A stretch of 52,503 nucleotides of DNA from Mariniblastus sp. (GTDB lineage Bacteria; Planctomycetota; Planctomycetia; Pirellulales; Pirellulaceae): assembly GCA_014237975.1 (NCBI GenBank), contig JABACA010000011.1, positions 10,607 through 63,109 of the forward strand, read 5' to 3'. The position numbers and the translations under genes are program-made. This document shows positions 30,677 through 41,328 of the stretch, piece after piece (position 1 is the first letter of the stretch; every line of letters starts with the position of its first letter). The notes under the pieces were generated by a model that was not told the DNA's origin, ran no database searches, and saw only the letters and a list, made by a program, of their open reading frames with translations.

Positions 30677-30710
30677 ATGTTTTCAAGTTGCTCTTGGATT
30701 GGCAATTTGC

Positions 30711-31769
30711 CTAATCCCAATCCAGCGTACCACCCGTTTGGTATTCCGTAACACGTGTCTCAAAAAAGTTCTTTTCCTTGGACAAGTCCATTGTTTCGCT
30801 CATCCATGGGAATGGGTTGGGACTGCCATACTGGGTCGCCAGGCCAATCCGCTCAAGTCGGCGATCGGCAATGAACTGCACGTAGTCACGGAACAGCTTG
30901 GCATTCAGGCCAAGGACTCCGTTAGGCAGGCAATCATGGGCATAAGCGATTTCCAACTCGACAGATTCGCGAACACTATCAATCATCTGCTGCTGGAATT
31001 CCGGCGTCCATAAATGCGGATTTTCTGCTTTGATGCCATTGATCAGGTCGATTCCAAAATTCAAATGAATCGACTCATCTCGCAGGATGTACTGAAACTG
31101 TTCCCCAATTCCCTTCATCAGGTTCCGGCGGTGGAAGGAGAGAATCATCACGAAACCGGTATAGAAAAAGATACCTTCCATGATCAGGTAAAACCCAATC
31201 AGGTTTTTCAGCAACGTCTGGGCTCCCTCGAATGAGCTCGTCGTAAAATCAGGATCCAGTACTTCACGCGTCAGCTCCATTTCAAACGCGTCTTTGCGCG
31301 CGATGGCGGGAACTTCGTTGTACATATTGAAGATTTCACCTTCATCCAGACCAAGACTCTCAACGACGTACAAAAAAGTATGCCCGTGAACGGCCTCTTC
31401 AAAGGCCTGTCGCAACAGATACTGGCGGCATTCGGCATTGGTAATATGTTTGAAAACAGCGAGGACCAGATTGTTGCCAACCAGGCTTTCTGCCGTCGAA
31501 AAGAACCCCAGATTGCGCATGATCACATGACGCTCTCCATCGGTCAGTTGATCGGAACGCCATATTTCAATGTCCTTGTTCATGGGGACTTCGGTCGGCA
31601 TCCAGTGGTTGGCGCAACCATTGACATAATGCTCCCAAGCCCATTTGTACTTTAACGGCATCAACTGGTTGACGTCGACTTGGTGACAGTTGATCAGTCG
31701 TTTCTCGCTGGCATCAACTCTCGAAACGTCTCCCTGGGGAGTTTCGTTGGTGCGAATGTCTGTCGCCAT
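30711..31769 (-). CDS. nrdB: ribonucleotide reductase small subunit, class Ic (tyrosyl-radical-free, Mn/Fe type)
   Basis: Small (R2) subunit that supplies the oxidant for deoxyribonucleotide synthesis; 352 residues. ATG 31769 has AGGAG seven bases upstream. Counting from it, the six metal ligands are Glu94 ([11 protein letters not shown]), Glu125 and His128 ([12 protein letters not shown]), Glu198 (YLIMEGI), and Glu232 with His235 ([10 protein letters not shown]). The residue four after the first His, Tyr122 in E. coli, is Phe132 here. Every one of these is five higher than the ligands and Phe127 of Chlamydia trachomatis R2, the model class Ic protein. A Mn(IV)/Fe(III) cofactor instead of a Tyr radical is therefore expected. 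It is 136 bp after nrdA. Confidence 0.95.
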   Translation of the reverse strand: MATDIRTNETPQGDVSRVDASEKRLINCHQVDVNQLMPLKYKWAWEHYVNGCANHWMPTEVPMNKDIEIWRSDQLTDGERHVIMRNLGFFSTAESLVGNNLVLAVFKHITNAECRQYLLRQAFEEAVHGHTFLYVVESLGLDEGEIFNMYNEVPAIARKDAFEMELTREVLDPDFTTSSFEGAQTLLKNLIGFYLIMEGIFFYTGFVMILSFHRRNLMKGIGEQFQYILRDESIHLNFGIDLINGIKAENPHLWTPEFQQQMIDSVRESVELEIAYAHDCLPNGVLGLNAKLFRDYVQFIADRRLERIGLATQYGSPNPFPWMSETMDLSKEKNFFETRVTEYQTGGTLDWD

Positions 31770-31905
31770 ATTGCTACTCCTTGCAATTTTGGGGTCGGAT
31801 AATGTAAGGAAATAATTACTGAGTTGTTTATATAAAGTGGACACTGCAAAAACGGCCACAAATTAACGATTGGCCCATCCTCGTGATGAGCCCAATTCGC
31901 GATCG

Positions 31906-34725
<2,820 letters not shown>

Positions 34726-35047
34726 TCCATCGATCTCCTTGATCTAGTCCCGTTCTGTAGGAAATTCCATCGCCATCAAAAGCGAACCGCCTAATTTTCG
34801 TGCCATGCGACACGCCAGCGGTACCAGAGCGAGTCTTCCATGACACATTTAATCATCTTCCCTGACGTTGGCGACACGTTTGGTCAAAGCTAGCATCGCT
34901 TTTATGACCTTACGCAAATGCCACATGTCCAAAGAATGAACATTGCCGCTGCAAATCCGTTCAAATCTGCACTTTTAAAAACCCCCTCAAAAGGGTTGCC
35001 TAAGCAGCCAAACCCATTCAACGACCGACTTTCCAAAAGTGGCGGGA

Positions 35048-35063
35048 GCCCAATATATCGGTG
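35048..35063. promoter_or_regulatory. NrdR box 2 (proximal, weaker)
   Basis: GCCCAATATATCGGTG matches the NrdR consensus ACACAATATATTGTGT at 10 of 16 positions. It starts exactly 31 bp from box 1, the usual three-turn spacing of paired NrdR boxes. It covers the -10 of the nrdA promoter. Confidence 0.65.
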
Positions 35064-35079
35064 TTGAGAACCTTGTCAA
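35052..35079 (-). promoter_or_regulatory. sigma-70-type promoter for nrdA-nrdB
   Basis: On the minus strand TTGACA (35079-35074, perfect) and TATATT (35057-35052, five of six) are separated by 16 bases. Transcription would start near 35045, giving a leader of about 320 nt before nrdA. Both NrdR boxes overlap it. A five-base hairpin with U-rich tail at about 34976-34997 in the leader is too weak to call. The rest of 34726-35233 holds no gene. Confidence 0.7.
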
Positions 35080-35094
35080 CACAAAATATAGTGC
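35079..35094. promoter_or_regulatory. NrdR box 1 (distal, strong)
   Basis: ACACAAAATATAGTGC matches the NrdR consensus at 13 of 16 positions and overlaps the edge of the nrdA -35. NrdR represses ribonucleotide reductase genes when dATP is plentiful. The nrdR gene itself is not in this window. Confidence 0.75.
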
Positions 35095-35233
35095 TTGCAT
35101 TAAGATCGAGCGAATGTAGTCAAAAGTCAAATTTTTCTACTGTTATGGCTTAAAATCCCCAAACTTATCAGAATACGTGCCAGCAACTGGGCTGTGGGAA
35201 ACCTGTGTGTCAATCTACCAGAACGACTCCAAA

Positions 35234-36001
35234 ATGAACCGCCTCCAACATTTCATTTCTAAGCAACGCCTTTCCCCCGCCCAATCCCAGGCCATTTCGC
35301 GACGCATTTACCAAACGACATTAGCCTGCCGACCGGGGATCCAAACGGGCAATTTTTTGGAGTTGTGTGACAGTGATTTAAAATTTGTTTTTAATGCGAC
35401 CGACGATCTTTATTTTGACGGCATGGTCCGCCATCTGGCGAAAACCAATGCTTTCCCAGTTCAATTTCGAGTTTCCAAGCGGATGACCAATTCGGGTGGC
35501 ATTACCAAAATGACATTGGTGCAGGGCCGGCGACGGGAAAAACAGTTCGAAATTGCCGTTTCAGCGCCTCTCTTGTTCAATTCATTCCAAGAGAACATTG
35601 GGACGGCAACCATCGTCACCGGGATTCCGTGCCTCAACCGCCTGGAAGCGTTACAGAAAATCATCGAACACGAGATGCTGCACCTCATTGAAATTATGTT
35701 ATGGGACGACTCCAACTGCTCGGCCAAGCGCTTCCGTTCGATCGCTGCCAGGATTTTTGGGCACACCCAATCAAACCACCAGTTGTTGGCACCCCGCGAT
35801 ATCGCAAGGCGAGACCATGACATTACGCCGGGCGACTGGGTTTACTTTTCACACAACGGTTCACCGTTGGCAGGGCGGGTCAATCGGATTACCAAGCGAG
35901 CCACGGTTTTGGTACCTAACGGAAAAGGGATTCGCTATAGCGATGGAAAACGGTATGCAAAATTCTACGTCCCAATAGAAAGTCTGCGCAAGTCGGCTTG
36001 A
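35234..36001 (+). CDS. SprT-like zinc metalloprotein
   Basis: 255 residues from ATG 35234 (MNRLQHFISKQRLSPAQSQA); a GTG 19 codons upstream is possible, and neither has a clear ribosome site. A zinc-binding HExxH lies in KIIEHEMLHLIEIMLW. A following region RFRSIAARIFGHTQSNHQLL carries further His. The order (beta-rich domain then HExxH helix) is like SprT/Spartan domains. The C-terminal 60 residues (ITPGDWVYFSHNGSPLAGRV) look like an SH3/KOW-like barrel. It is divergent from nrdA. Function unknown; a protease for DNA-protein crosslinks is only a family-based guess. Confidence 0.75.
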   Translation: MNRLQHFISKQRLSPAQSQAISRRIYQTTLACRPGIQTGNFLELCDSDLKFVFNATDDLYFDGMVRHLAKTNAFPVQFRVSKRMTNSGGITKMTLVQGRRREKQFEIAVSAPLLFNSFQENIGTATIVTGIPCLNRLEALQKIIEHEMLHLIEIMLWDDSNCSAKRFRSIAARIFGHTQSNHQLLAPRDIARRDHDITPGDWVYFSHNGSPLAGRVNRITKRATVLVPNGKGIRYSDGKRYAKFYVPIESLRKSA

Positions 36002-36069
36002 CTAAGAGCTTGACTAAGATCTTCTGGGCAATGCACTCGCTTGCCTCAATGCAAAATAGAAGCAACCAC

Positions 36070-36098
36070 AAAAAAACCACCGCTGATTGCGGTGGTTT
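36070..36098 (-). terminator. intrinsic terminator of the Gly-rich protein gene
   Basis: The minus transcript forms a ten-base stem AAACCACCGC/GCGGTGGTTT with a five-base loop and a run of seven U. It begins 26 bases after the stop of the minus-strand gene. It could also stop plus-strand transcripts from the SprT-like gene. Confidence 0.88.
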
Positions 36099-36124
36099 GT
36101 CGGTCTGTCAAATATTGCCTTTGT

Positions 36125-37351
36125 TTACGGTTCCGACGGTGATTCTGCTGGGTTGTCTGTACCGCCAGTCGTTGTCGTTCCACCACCACCACCAGGATTG
36201 CTGCTGCTGCTGTTAGTAACACCCAGCGGTATCGCCACGGCAGCGACCAAGGCCAAGGCCCCGAGTCCGCCTCCGCCACCAGCTCCGCCACCGCCACCGG
36301 CTCCGCCATAACACCCACAGGCCGTTGCCATACACATTTCGTCGGCAACAACTGCCGAAGCGGACGATTCGTAGGACACCTCGTCGGCTCCCGATTCCAC
36401 CTGGGTATAGAATTCGATGGACTTCTTGACGATCGTACTGTCCCCCACATCGGCCAGGACAAGATCTGCCGTAGGTGCAATGGCCGCAGCATGAAACGTG
36501 TTGAGGCTGGTATAGACTCCGTTGACTGCTCCTTCGGGGACCGCTTGCACGCTGACAACAGAAACCCCATTGGGACCTGTCGCAATCACATCGTAAACAC
36601 CGGGCTCTAGATCATTGACCTGGAAAGAACCATCTTTGCCGGCAGTCACCGAGGCCACAGTTTTGTCATCTTTGATCAGCACAACGGAGGTGGCACCGGT
36701 CAGAACCTGGTTGAGCGATATCACTCGTCCGTTTAATTGACCATCTTTGGTCAACCAAACACGACTCGAAGCGGCCACATCGTTCTCAATCTTTTCAGAG
36801 CTCTCGTCGGAAGAAACGGTTTGAATAACATCATGAGCGGCAAATTCTGCCAGAGCATTCTTGATCGTGCTAAATTCGGGCGTTGCGGCCGTAATTTCAA
36901 ACACACCTGAATCGGCTTGGCCATCGGTAGTCACATCTAAACCGACTACGGCAAATCCGTTATCACCAGCAGCAATCAACGAATAGGTACCGTCTTTTAA
37001 GCCACCGACCTTGAAACCACCATCTCGATCCGTCCGGGTTTCTTCCACGATTTTTCCATCCTGAACGAAATAAATCGTCAAATTTCGCAGACCGGTACGC
37101 AATTGAGAAGGATTGTAGATCGCCACTTGCCCGATTACTTCACCCGCTTCGTTCTTGCGAACAACATGGTCCTGCAGCATGGGTTGGACCGCGACGTTGG
37201 TCGAGACCGCGTCAATCCCCGTCACCTGTTCAGCCGCTACCACGGGAGCGTTGTCCGCGCCCCATTGATGAGCTGAGGCGGCAGCGGTTGCGATCAGTGG
37301 CAGTGCAAACAGGTAGGCACACAGTCGCAATATTCCAAGAAAATCTTTCAT
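36125..37351 (-). CDS. secreted protein with carboxypeptidase-regulatory-like domains and Gly-rich tail
   Basis: 408 residues from ATG 37351 (MKDFLGILRLCAYLFALPLI, a signal peptide); a TTG ten codons upstream is less likely. Two Cna-B/carboxypeptidase-regulatory-like repeats are visible: residues about 80-150 (TDRDGGFKVGGLKDGTYSLI) and 215-280 (TAGKDGSFQVNDLEPGVYDV). The tail has CMATACGCYGG followed by poly-Gly, a hydrophobic segment (LGALALVAAVAIPLGV), then Ser/Gly/Thr-rich sequence. It is probably anchored in the membrane or cell surface by that segment. Function unknown. Promoter and terminator are both visible, so it is a single-gene unit. Confidence 0.85.
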   Translation of the reverse strand: MKDFLGILRLCAYLFALPLIATAAASAHQWGADNAPVVAAEQVTGIDAVSTNVAVQPMLQDHVVRKNEAGEVIGQVAIYNPSQLRTGLRNLTIYFVQDGKIVEETRTDRDGGFKVGGLKDGTYSLIAAGDNGFAVVGLDVTTDGQADSGVFEITAATPEFSTIKNALAEFAAHDVIQTVSSDESSEKIENDVAASSRVWLTKDGQLNGRVISLNQVLTGATSVVLIKDDKTVASVTAGKDGSFQVNDLEPGVYDVIATGPNGVSVVSVQAVPEGAVNGVYTSLNTFHAAAIAPTADLVLADVGDSTIVKKSIEFYTQVESGADEVSYESSASAVVADEMCMATACGCYGGAGGGGGAGGGGGLGALALVAAVAIPLGVTNSSSSNPGGGGGTTTTGGTDNPAESPSEP

Positions 37352-37445
37352 CAAGCGCACCAAATCAAAGCTGTAAAGCAATTGGCCGGGAAACGACCGA
37401 CCTGAAAGCTAGAGAGGGACTGGTAGGGCTCAAGCCCATCAAACC

Positions 37446-37474
37446 ATTTAATCATTGGGAACAACCAGCGTCAA
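37446..37474 (-). promoter_or_regulatory. promoter of the Gly-rich secreted protein gene
   Basis: On the minus strand TTGACG (37474-37469) and TTAAAT (37451-37446) are 17 bases apart, with TG one base before the -10 (extended -10). It lies about 90 bases upstream of the start codon. Confidence 0.45.
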
Positions 37475-37570
37475 GCTTTTAAAAATCGCGGAACAGGCAC
37501 ATTTTCCGTATAAAAACGGTCGTTTGTGAAATCCAGCACGCCGTGCGGGCCAGCGATGACGGCAGATTAT

Positions 37571-38431
37571 CTACCGATTGCGGGGCCGATCAGCGATTAA
37601 ACCGTGTTCCGGGCTACTTGCACTGGCGTATTTTGATTTCATGATCCGCCCTGCCTGGAACGCCAGGCGACCAGATCTGACGGCGAAATCCATCGCAATC
37701 GCCATTTTTACCGGGTCGGCCGCGCGGGCAACAGACGTATTGAGCAGCACGGCGTCGGCCCCCAACTCCATGGCGATCGCCGCGTCACTGGCGGTTCCAA
37801 CGCCAGCATCCACAATCACCGGAAAGTCCGGATCTCCCTGTTTAAGATCCTCCACGATCATCTGCAGGTTGTGGGGGTTCACGATGCCAAGTCCGGATCC
37901 AATAGGCGAGCCGGCAGGCATGACCGAAACGGCCCCGGCATCTTTTAATTTACGCGCCATCACCGGGTCATCGGTCGTATAGCAAAGGACTTCAAATCCT
38001 TCCTTGACCAGTTCCCGGGTCGCTTTGAGGGTTTCCAGTACGTCGGGCATTAACGATCGACTACTGCCCAGTACTTCCAGCTTGACCCACTCGGAACCCG
38101 GGTTATCGAGGCCACGCAAGATTTCCCTACCCATGCGGGCACAACGCACAGCCGTTTCCGCATCGTAACAACCGGACGTATTGGGAAGCAGAATCGTGTT
38201 GTCCAGATCGAGGTAGTCCAGAATGTTCCTTCCCGAGCTGTCGTGCAGTTTTTCCCGTCGCACGGCAATCGTCACACATTCTGCCCGAACCACCTTGAAC
38301 GACTCGGCCATCTGCTCAAAAGACTCGTATTTGCCGGTCCCCAAAATGAGCCGCTGGTTGAGGATCTGCGATCCGATCTGCAGCGGATCCGTGATTGCCT
38401 CGCGCTCAAGAAAAAGTCCTGATTCCATCAT
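37571..38431 (-). CDS. thiG: thiazole synthase
   Basis: Builds the thiazole ring of thiamine from deoxyxylulose phosphate, dehydroglycine and ThiS-thiocarboxylate; 286 residues, normal apart from a short N-terminal extension. The Schiff-base Lys is in [38 protein letters not shown] and [11 protein letters not shown] followed by [20 protein letters not shown] are family signatures. The start ATG overlaps the thiS stop, so the pair is translationally coupled. Confidence 0.96.
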   Translation of the reverse strand: MMESGLFLEREAITDPLQIGSQILNQRLILGTGKYESFEQMAESFKVVRAECVTIAVRREKLHDSSGRNILDYLDLDNTILLPNTSGCYDAETAVRCARMGREILRGLDNPGSEWVKLEVLGSSRSLMPDVLETLKATRELVKEGFEVLCYTTDDPVMARKLKDAGAVSVMPAGSPIGSGLGIVNPHNLQMIVEDLKQGDPDFPVIVDAGVGTASDAAIAMELGADAVLLNTSVARAADPVKMAIAMDFAVRSGRLAFQAGRIMKSKYASASSPEHGLIADRPRNR

Positions 38432-38649
38432 CCACCACCGACCAATGACACAATCTCAACCCGATCGTCCGGACGGAGAAGGCGTTCTGCAAACGTTGTT
38501 TTGGGCTGAACCTGAAGGTTCAACTCAACAGCCACCGCGGTTTGCGTGATTTCAAGCTGAACCAGCAAGCCCGCGATTGTCGTTCCCGGCTGAACGTACA
38601 AATCTTGTCCGTTGACCATCACGAGCATGTTGGATTCAATCTTGTTCAT
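38428..38649 (-). CDS. thiS: sulfur carrier protein ThiS
   Basis: Ubiquitin-like protein that carries sulfur as a C-terminal thiocarboxylate; 73 residues. It contains [20 protein letters not shown] and ends [13 protein letters not shown], with the required Gly-Gly end plus one extra Gly. ATG 38649 is used; an internal ATG (MLVMVNGQD) is closer to the usual ThiS length. It lies 9 bases after lipA and overlaps thiG. Confidence 0.94.
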   Translation of the reverse strand: MNKIESNMLVMVNGQDLYVQPGTTIAGLLVQLEITQTAVAVELNLQVQPKTTFAERLLRPDDRVEIVSLVGGG

Positions 38650-38658
38650 CAATTAGAA

Positions 38659-39603
38659 TCAGGTGGTTTCTGCCATATCACGGGCATGGTAACTACTTCT
38701 CACAAAGGGCCCACTGGCCACTTTCTTGAAGCCCATTTGGCGGGCTTTTTCACCCAAAAAATCAAATTCTTCGGGGCTTATGTAACGGGCTACTTTCAGG
38801 TACCGATCGGTGGATGGCTGCAGATACTGGCCTAAGGTCAGAAAATCACATTGGGCATCCAGCAAATCGGCAAGCACATCAAACAACTCTTCATGGGTCT
38901 CGCCCAAGCCCAGCATCAATCCGCTCTTGGTCCTGATCGAACCATCCAGTTGCTTGACGCGCCTGAGTAACTCAAGTGTCCAGCGGTAATCCGATTTGGG
39001 ACCTCGAACGCGACGGTATAACCGCGGTACGGTTTCTGTATTGTGGTTGAACACATCCGGGCGAGCAGCGACCACCCGCTCCACCGCCTGAGGATTGGTA
39101 ATGAAGTCGGGGGTCAGAACTTCGACGGTGGCACCCGTCTTGTCCCTGACGGCCGTCACGCATTGGTAAAAATGTTCCGCACCACAGTCCGGTAAATCGT
39201 CACGGGTCACCGACGTGATCACCACATGCTTGAGCCCCAGCCGATGAGCTGCCTCGGCCACCCGGTCGGGCTCGTCCAGCTCCAAAGACTCCGGCTTGCC
39301 ACGACCCACGGCACAAAAACTACACGGCCGGGTACACACATTACCCAAAATCATGAACGTCGCCGTTTGCTGGGAATAGCATTCCATCCGATTGGGACAT
39401 TTTGCATTGTCACAAACCGTTTCCAGCCGCAACTCTTCCAGTAACTTGGCAGTATGATTATGGGAATTACCCTTGGGCACCTGTCTCTTGAGCCAAGCTG
39501 GAAGTCGGCGGACTGGCCCCGCCGCCGTTGTTTCAGGCTCGGAGATTACGGGCAAGTTGACAATCGGTAATTGTGACACGGATTGTGACTTTCTGGCATC
39601 CAT
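38659..39603 (-). CDS. lipA: lipoyl synthase
   Basis: Radical-SAM enzyme that inserts two sulfurs into octanoyl groups on lipoyl domains; 314 residues. The auxiliary cluster Cys are in CDNAKCPNRMEC and the radical-SAM cluster is CTRPCSFC. ITSVTRDDLPDCGA and FNHNTETVPRLYRRVRG are family motifs, as is the C-terminal SGPFVRSSYHA. It is the first gene of a tight lipA-thiS-thiG operon; both pathways mobilise sulfur. Confidence 0.97.
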   Translation of the reverse strand: MDARKSQSVSQLPIVNLPVISEPETTAAGPVRRLPAWLKRQVPKGNSHNHTAKLLEELRLETVCDNAKCPNRMECYSQQTATFMILGNVCTRPCSFCAVGRGKPESLELDEPDRVAEAAHRLGLKHVVITSVTRDDLPDCGAEHFYQCVTAVRDKTGATVEVLTPDFITNPQAVERVVAARPDVFNHNTETVPRLYRRVRGPKSDYRWTLELLRRVKQLDGSIRTKSGLMLGLGETHEELFDVLADLLDAQCDFLTLGQYLQPSTDRYLKVARYISPEEFDFLGEKARQMGFKKVASGPFVRSSYHARDMAETT

Positions 39604-39907
39604 TTGTGTAAGAACAAATCATGCCACGGCAAAGTTGGAGGTGACCGGTAATAAGTAGCTAATATTAGGTTACCGGAAGCAGATTAACTAGGCTCGAATC
39701 TGCCGTTTCGCACGCATCCGGCCAACCCCCGGCCCCAAGTTATGTCATAATTGGACCGCAACTCGCCGATCCACCTCACCACCGAGGCGCCACCGGTGGT
39801 CCCAAGTGCAACAGCCGGTCTAGAACCGGATTCAAAAATTCAACATTTAGAATTCATCGGTCAAAAGAGATCTTGGACAAGTGACGCCTGTCCGATATGA
39901 ATTGGTT
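39604..39907. other. intergenic region between divergent lipA and smpB
   Basis: About 300 bp that should contain both promoters. Two inverted repeats lie close together: CCACCGGTGG (39790-39799) and CCGGT-CTAGA-ACCGG (39815-39829). I see no thiamine-riboswitch core upstream of lipA and no clear promoter. Confidence 0.5.
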
Positions 39908-40429
39908 ATGGCTGCAAAAAAGAAAAACAATAAGAAAAAAGAAGCCACTGGAAAAGCGGGCCAGGAGGATCAATCCCGCACCATTTCAGAGAACCGCAAA
40001 GCCCGCCACCGGTTTGAAGTTCTGGAAAAGATTGAGTGTGGGGTCGTGTTGGTGGGAAGTGAAGTCAAGAGTTTGCGGGACGGGAAACTCTCGCTGGACG
40101 AAGCCTATGTTCGGATCAAAGCGGGTGAAATCTGGTTAGTCGGTGCTGACATTGCCGGATACCGGCAGGCCAATGTCTGGAATCATGCCCCCAAACGGTC
40201 CCGCAAACTGCTGGTCCACCAACGACAACTCCGAAAATTGGCCGAAAAGGCACAGGAAAAGGGATTTACATTGGTTCCGTTGAGAATCTACTTCAATTCC
40301 CGTGGCCTGGTAAAAGTGATGGTGGGTGTTTGTCGCGGTAAAAAACTGTATGACAAACGGGCCAGCCAACGCGAGGCAGATGTCAAAAGGGACCTGGATC
40401 GGGCCATGAGGGCTCGTGGCGCTCGTTAA
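39908..40429 (+). CDS. smpB: SsrA-binding protein SmpB
   Basis: Partner of tmRNA in ribosome rescue; 173 residues. ATG 39908 (MAAKKKNNKKKEATGKAGQE) begins a Lys-rich head; an upstream GTG is possible. The OB-fold signature NRKARHRFEVLEKIECGVVL, GSEVKSLRDGKLSLDEAYV, and PLRIYFNSRGLVKVMVGVCR are standard. The C-terminal KKLYDKRASQREADVKRDL tail that enters the decoding site is present. The tmRNA gene is not in this window. Confidence 0.97.
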   Translation: MAAKKKNNKKKEATGKAGQEDQSRTISENRKARHRFEVLEKIECGVVLVGSEVKSLRDGKLSLDEAYVRIKAGEIWLVGADIAGYRQANVWNHAPKRSRKLLVHQRQLRKLAEKAQEKGFTLVPLRIYFNSRGLVKVMVGVCRGKKLYDKRASQREADVKRDLDRAMRARGAR

Positions 40430-40644
40430 TCCGGACGGAGGCGGGCCGTCATTTGGGCCCGTTTCTGGCGAACCCGGACGTCTACTCGTGCGTAATCAGA
40501 CTGACAACGGCTACCAGAGGAGCAGTCACGGAAATGGGAAGCTAATCTGTTCGCAACTGGTTCAATCGTTTACCCTTAACGCGAATTGCCGTGCTTTGTA
40601 TTGAACCCGGTGCCAACTGGAATTTTCCTCGCCACATTCTTACC

Positions 40645-41328
40645 ATGCTAGAGCTGTCCAACATCAAGAAGAGCTACCTGCAGCCCAACGGCGAAAACGT
40701 CCCGATTCTGGACATTCCGTCGTACCGCATTGATTCGGGTGAACAGGCTGTGCTGATTGGCCCCAGCGGCTGCGGAAAAACAACGTTGCTGCATATCATC
40801 GCAGGCATCACTCGGCCCGATCAAGGGAAGGTTAACCTGGACGGCGTTGACCTGACTCAGTTTTCAGAGGCGGGCCGGGATCGGATTCGAGCCGGCAAAT
40901 TGGGTTATGTTTTTCAAACATTCAACCTGCTACCAGCGTTTTCGGCGTTGGAAAATGTCCTGCTGGGCATGTCGTTCGCCAAAAAGAAACTGTCCCACGA
41001 TCGCGCAAGATACCTGTTGGATCGAGTCGGCTTGTCGCATCGCGCGAGTAACAAACCACAGGCCATGTCGGTCGGTGAACAACAACGCGTGGCGGTCGCC
41101 CGCGCTTTGGCCAATCGACCCGCTGTGCTGCTGGCCGACGAACCGACCGCCAATGTCGACCCAAATAATCAACGTCAAATCGTTGACCTGATCCGGGAAA
41201 CGTGTGAAGAGGACGATGTCTCGTTACTAATGGTGACCCATTCGAAGGAAGTCGCCGACCAATTTAAACGGATTGACCAGCTTGAGTTAATCAACCTCGT
41301 TGTCAGCCAAGCGAGGGCCACACCGTGA
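40645..41328 (+). CDS. ABC transporter ATP-binding protein (LolD/MacB type)
   Basis: 227 residues from ATG 40645 (MLELSNIKKSYLQPNGENVP); an upstream in-frame ATG gives a poor N-terminus. The Walker A is GPSGCGKTT, the Q-loop YVFQTFNLLPAFSALENVLL, the signature MSVGEQQRVAVARAL (one change from LSGGQ), and the Walker B VLLADEPT, followed by the H-loop MVTHSKEVA. It overlaps the permease start by four bases (GTGA), so the two are coupled. It begins a five-gene plus-strand operon. Confidence 0.93.
   Translation: MLELSNIKKSYLQPNGENVPILDIPSYRIDSGEQAVLIGPSGCGKTTLLHIIAGITRPDQGKVNLDGVDLTQFSEAGRDRIRAGKLGYVFQTFNLLPAFSALENVLLGMSFAKKKLSHDRARYLLDRVGLSHRASNKPQAMSVGEQQRVAVARALANRPAVLLADEPTANVDPNNQRQIVDLIRETCEEDDVSLLMVTHSKEVADQFKRIDQLELINLVVSQARATP

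Noticed and set aside
36181..36310. Short repeats of CCACCA/CCGCCA type, resembling a microsatellite
   Set aside because: They are the reverse strand of the poly-Gly codons of the secreted protein and are not an independent repeat element.
39604..39760. Thiamine (TPP) riboswitch before lipA-thiS-thiG
   Set aside because: I could not find the conserved CTGAGA core on the minus strand.
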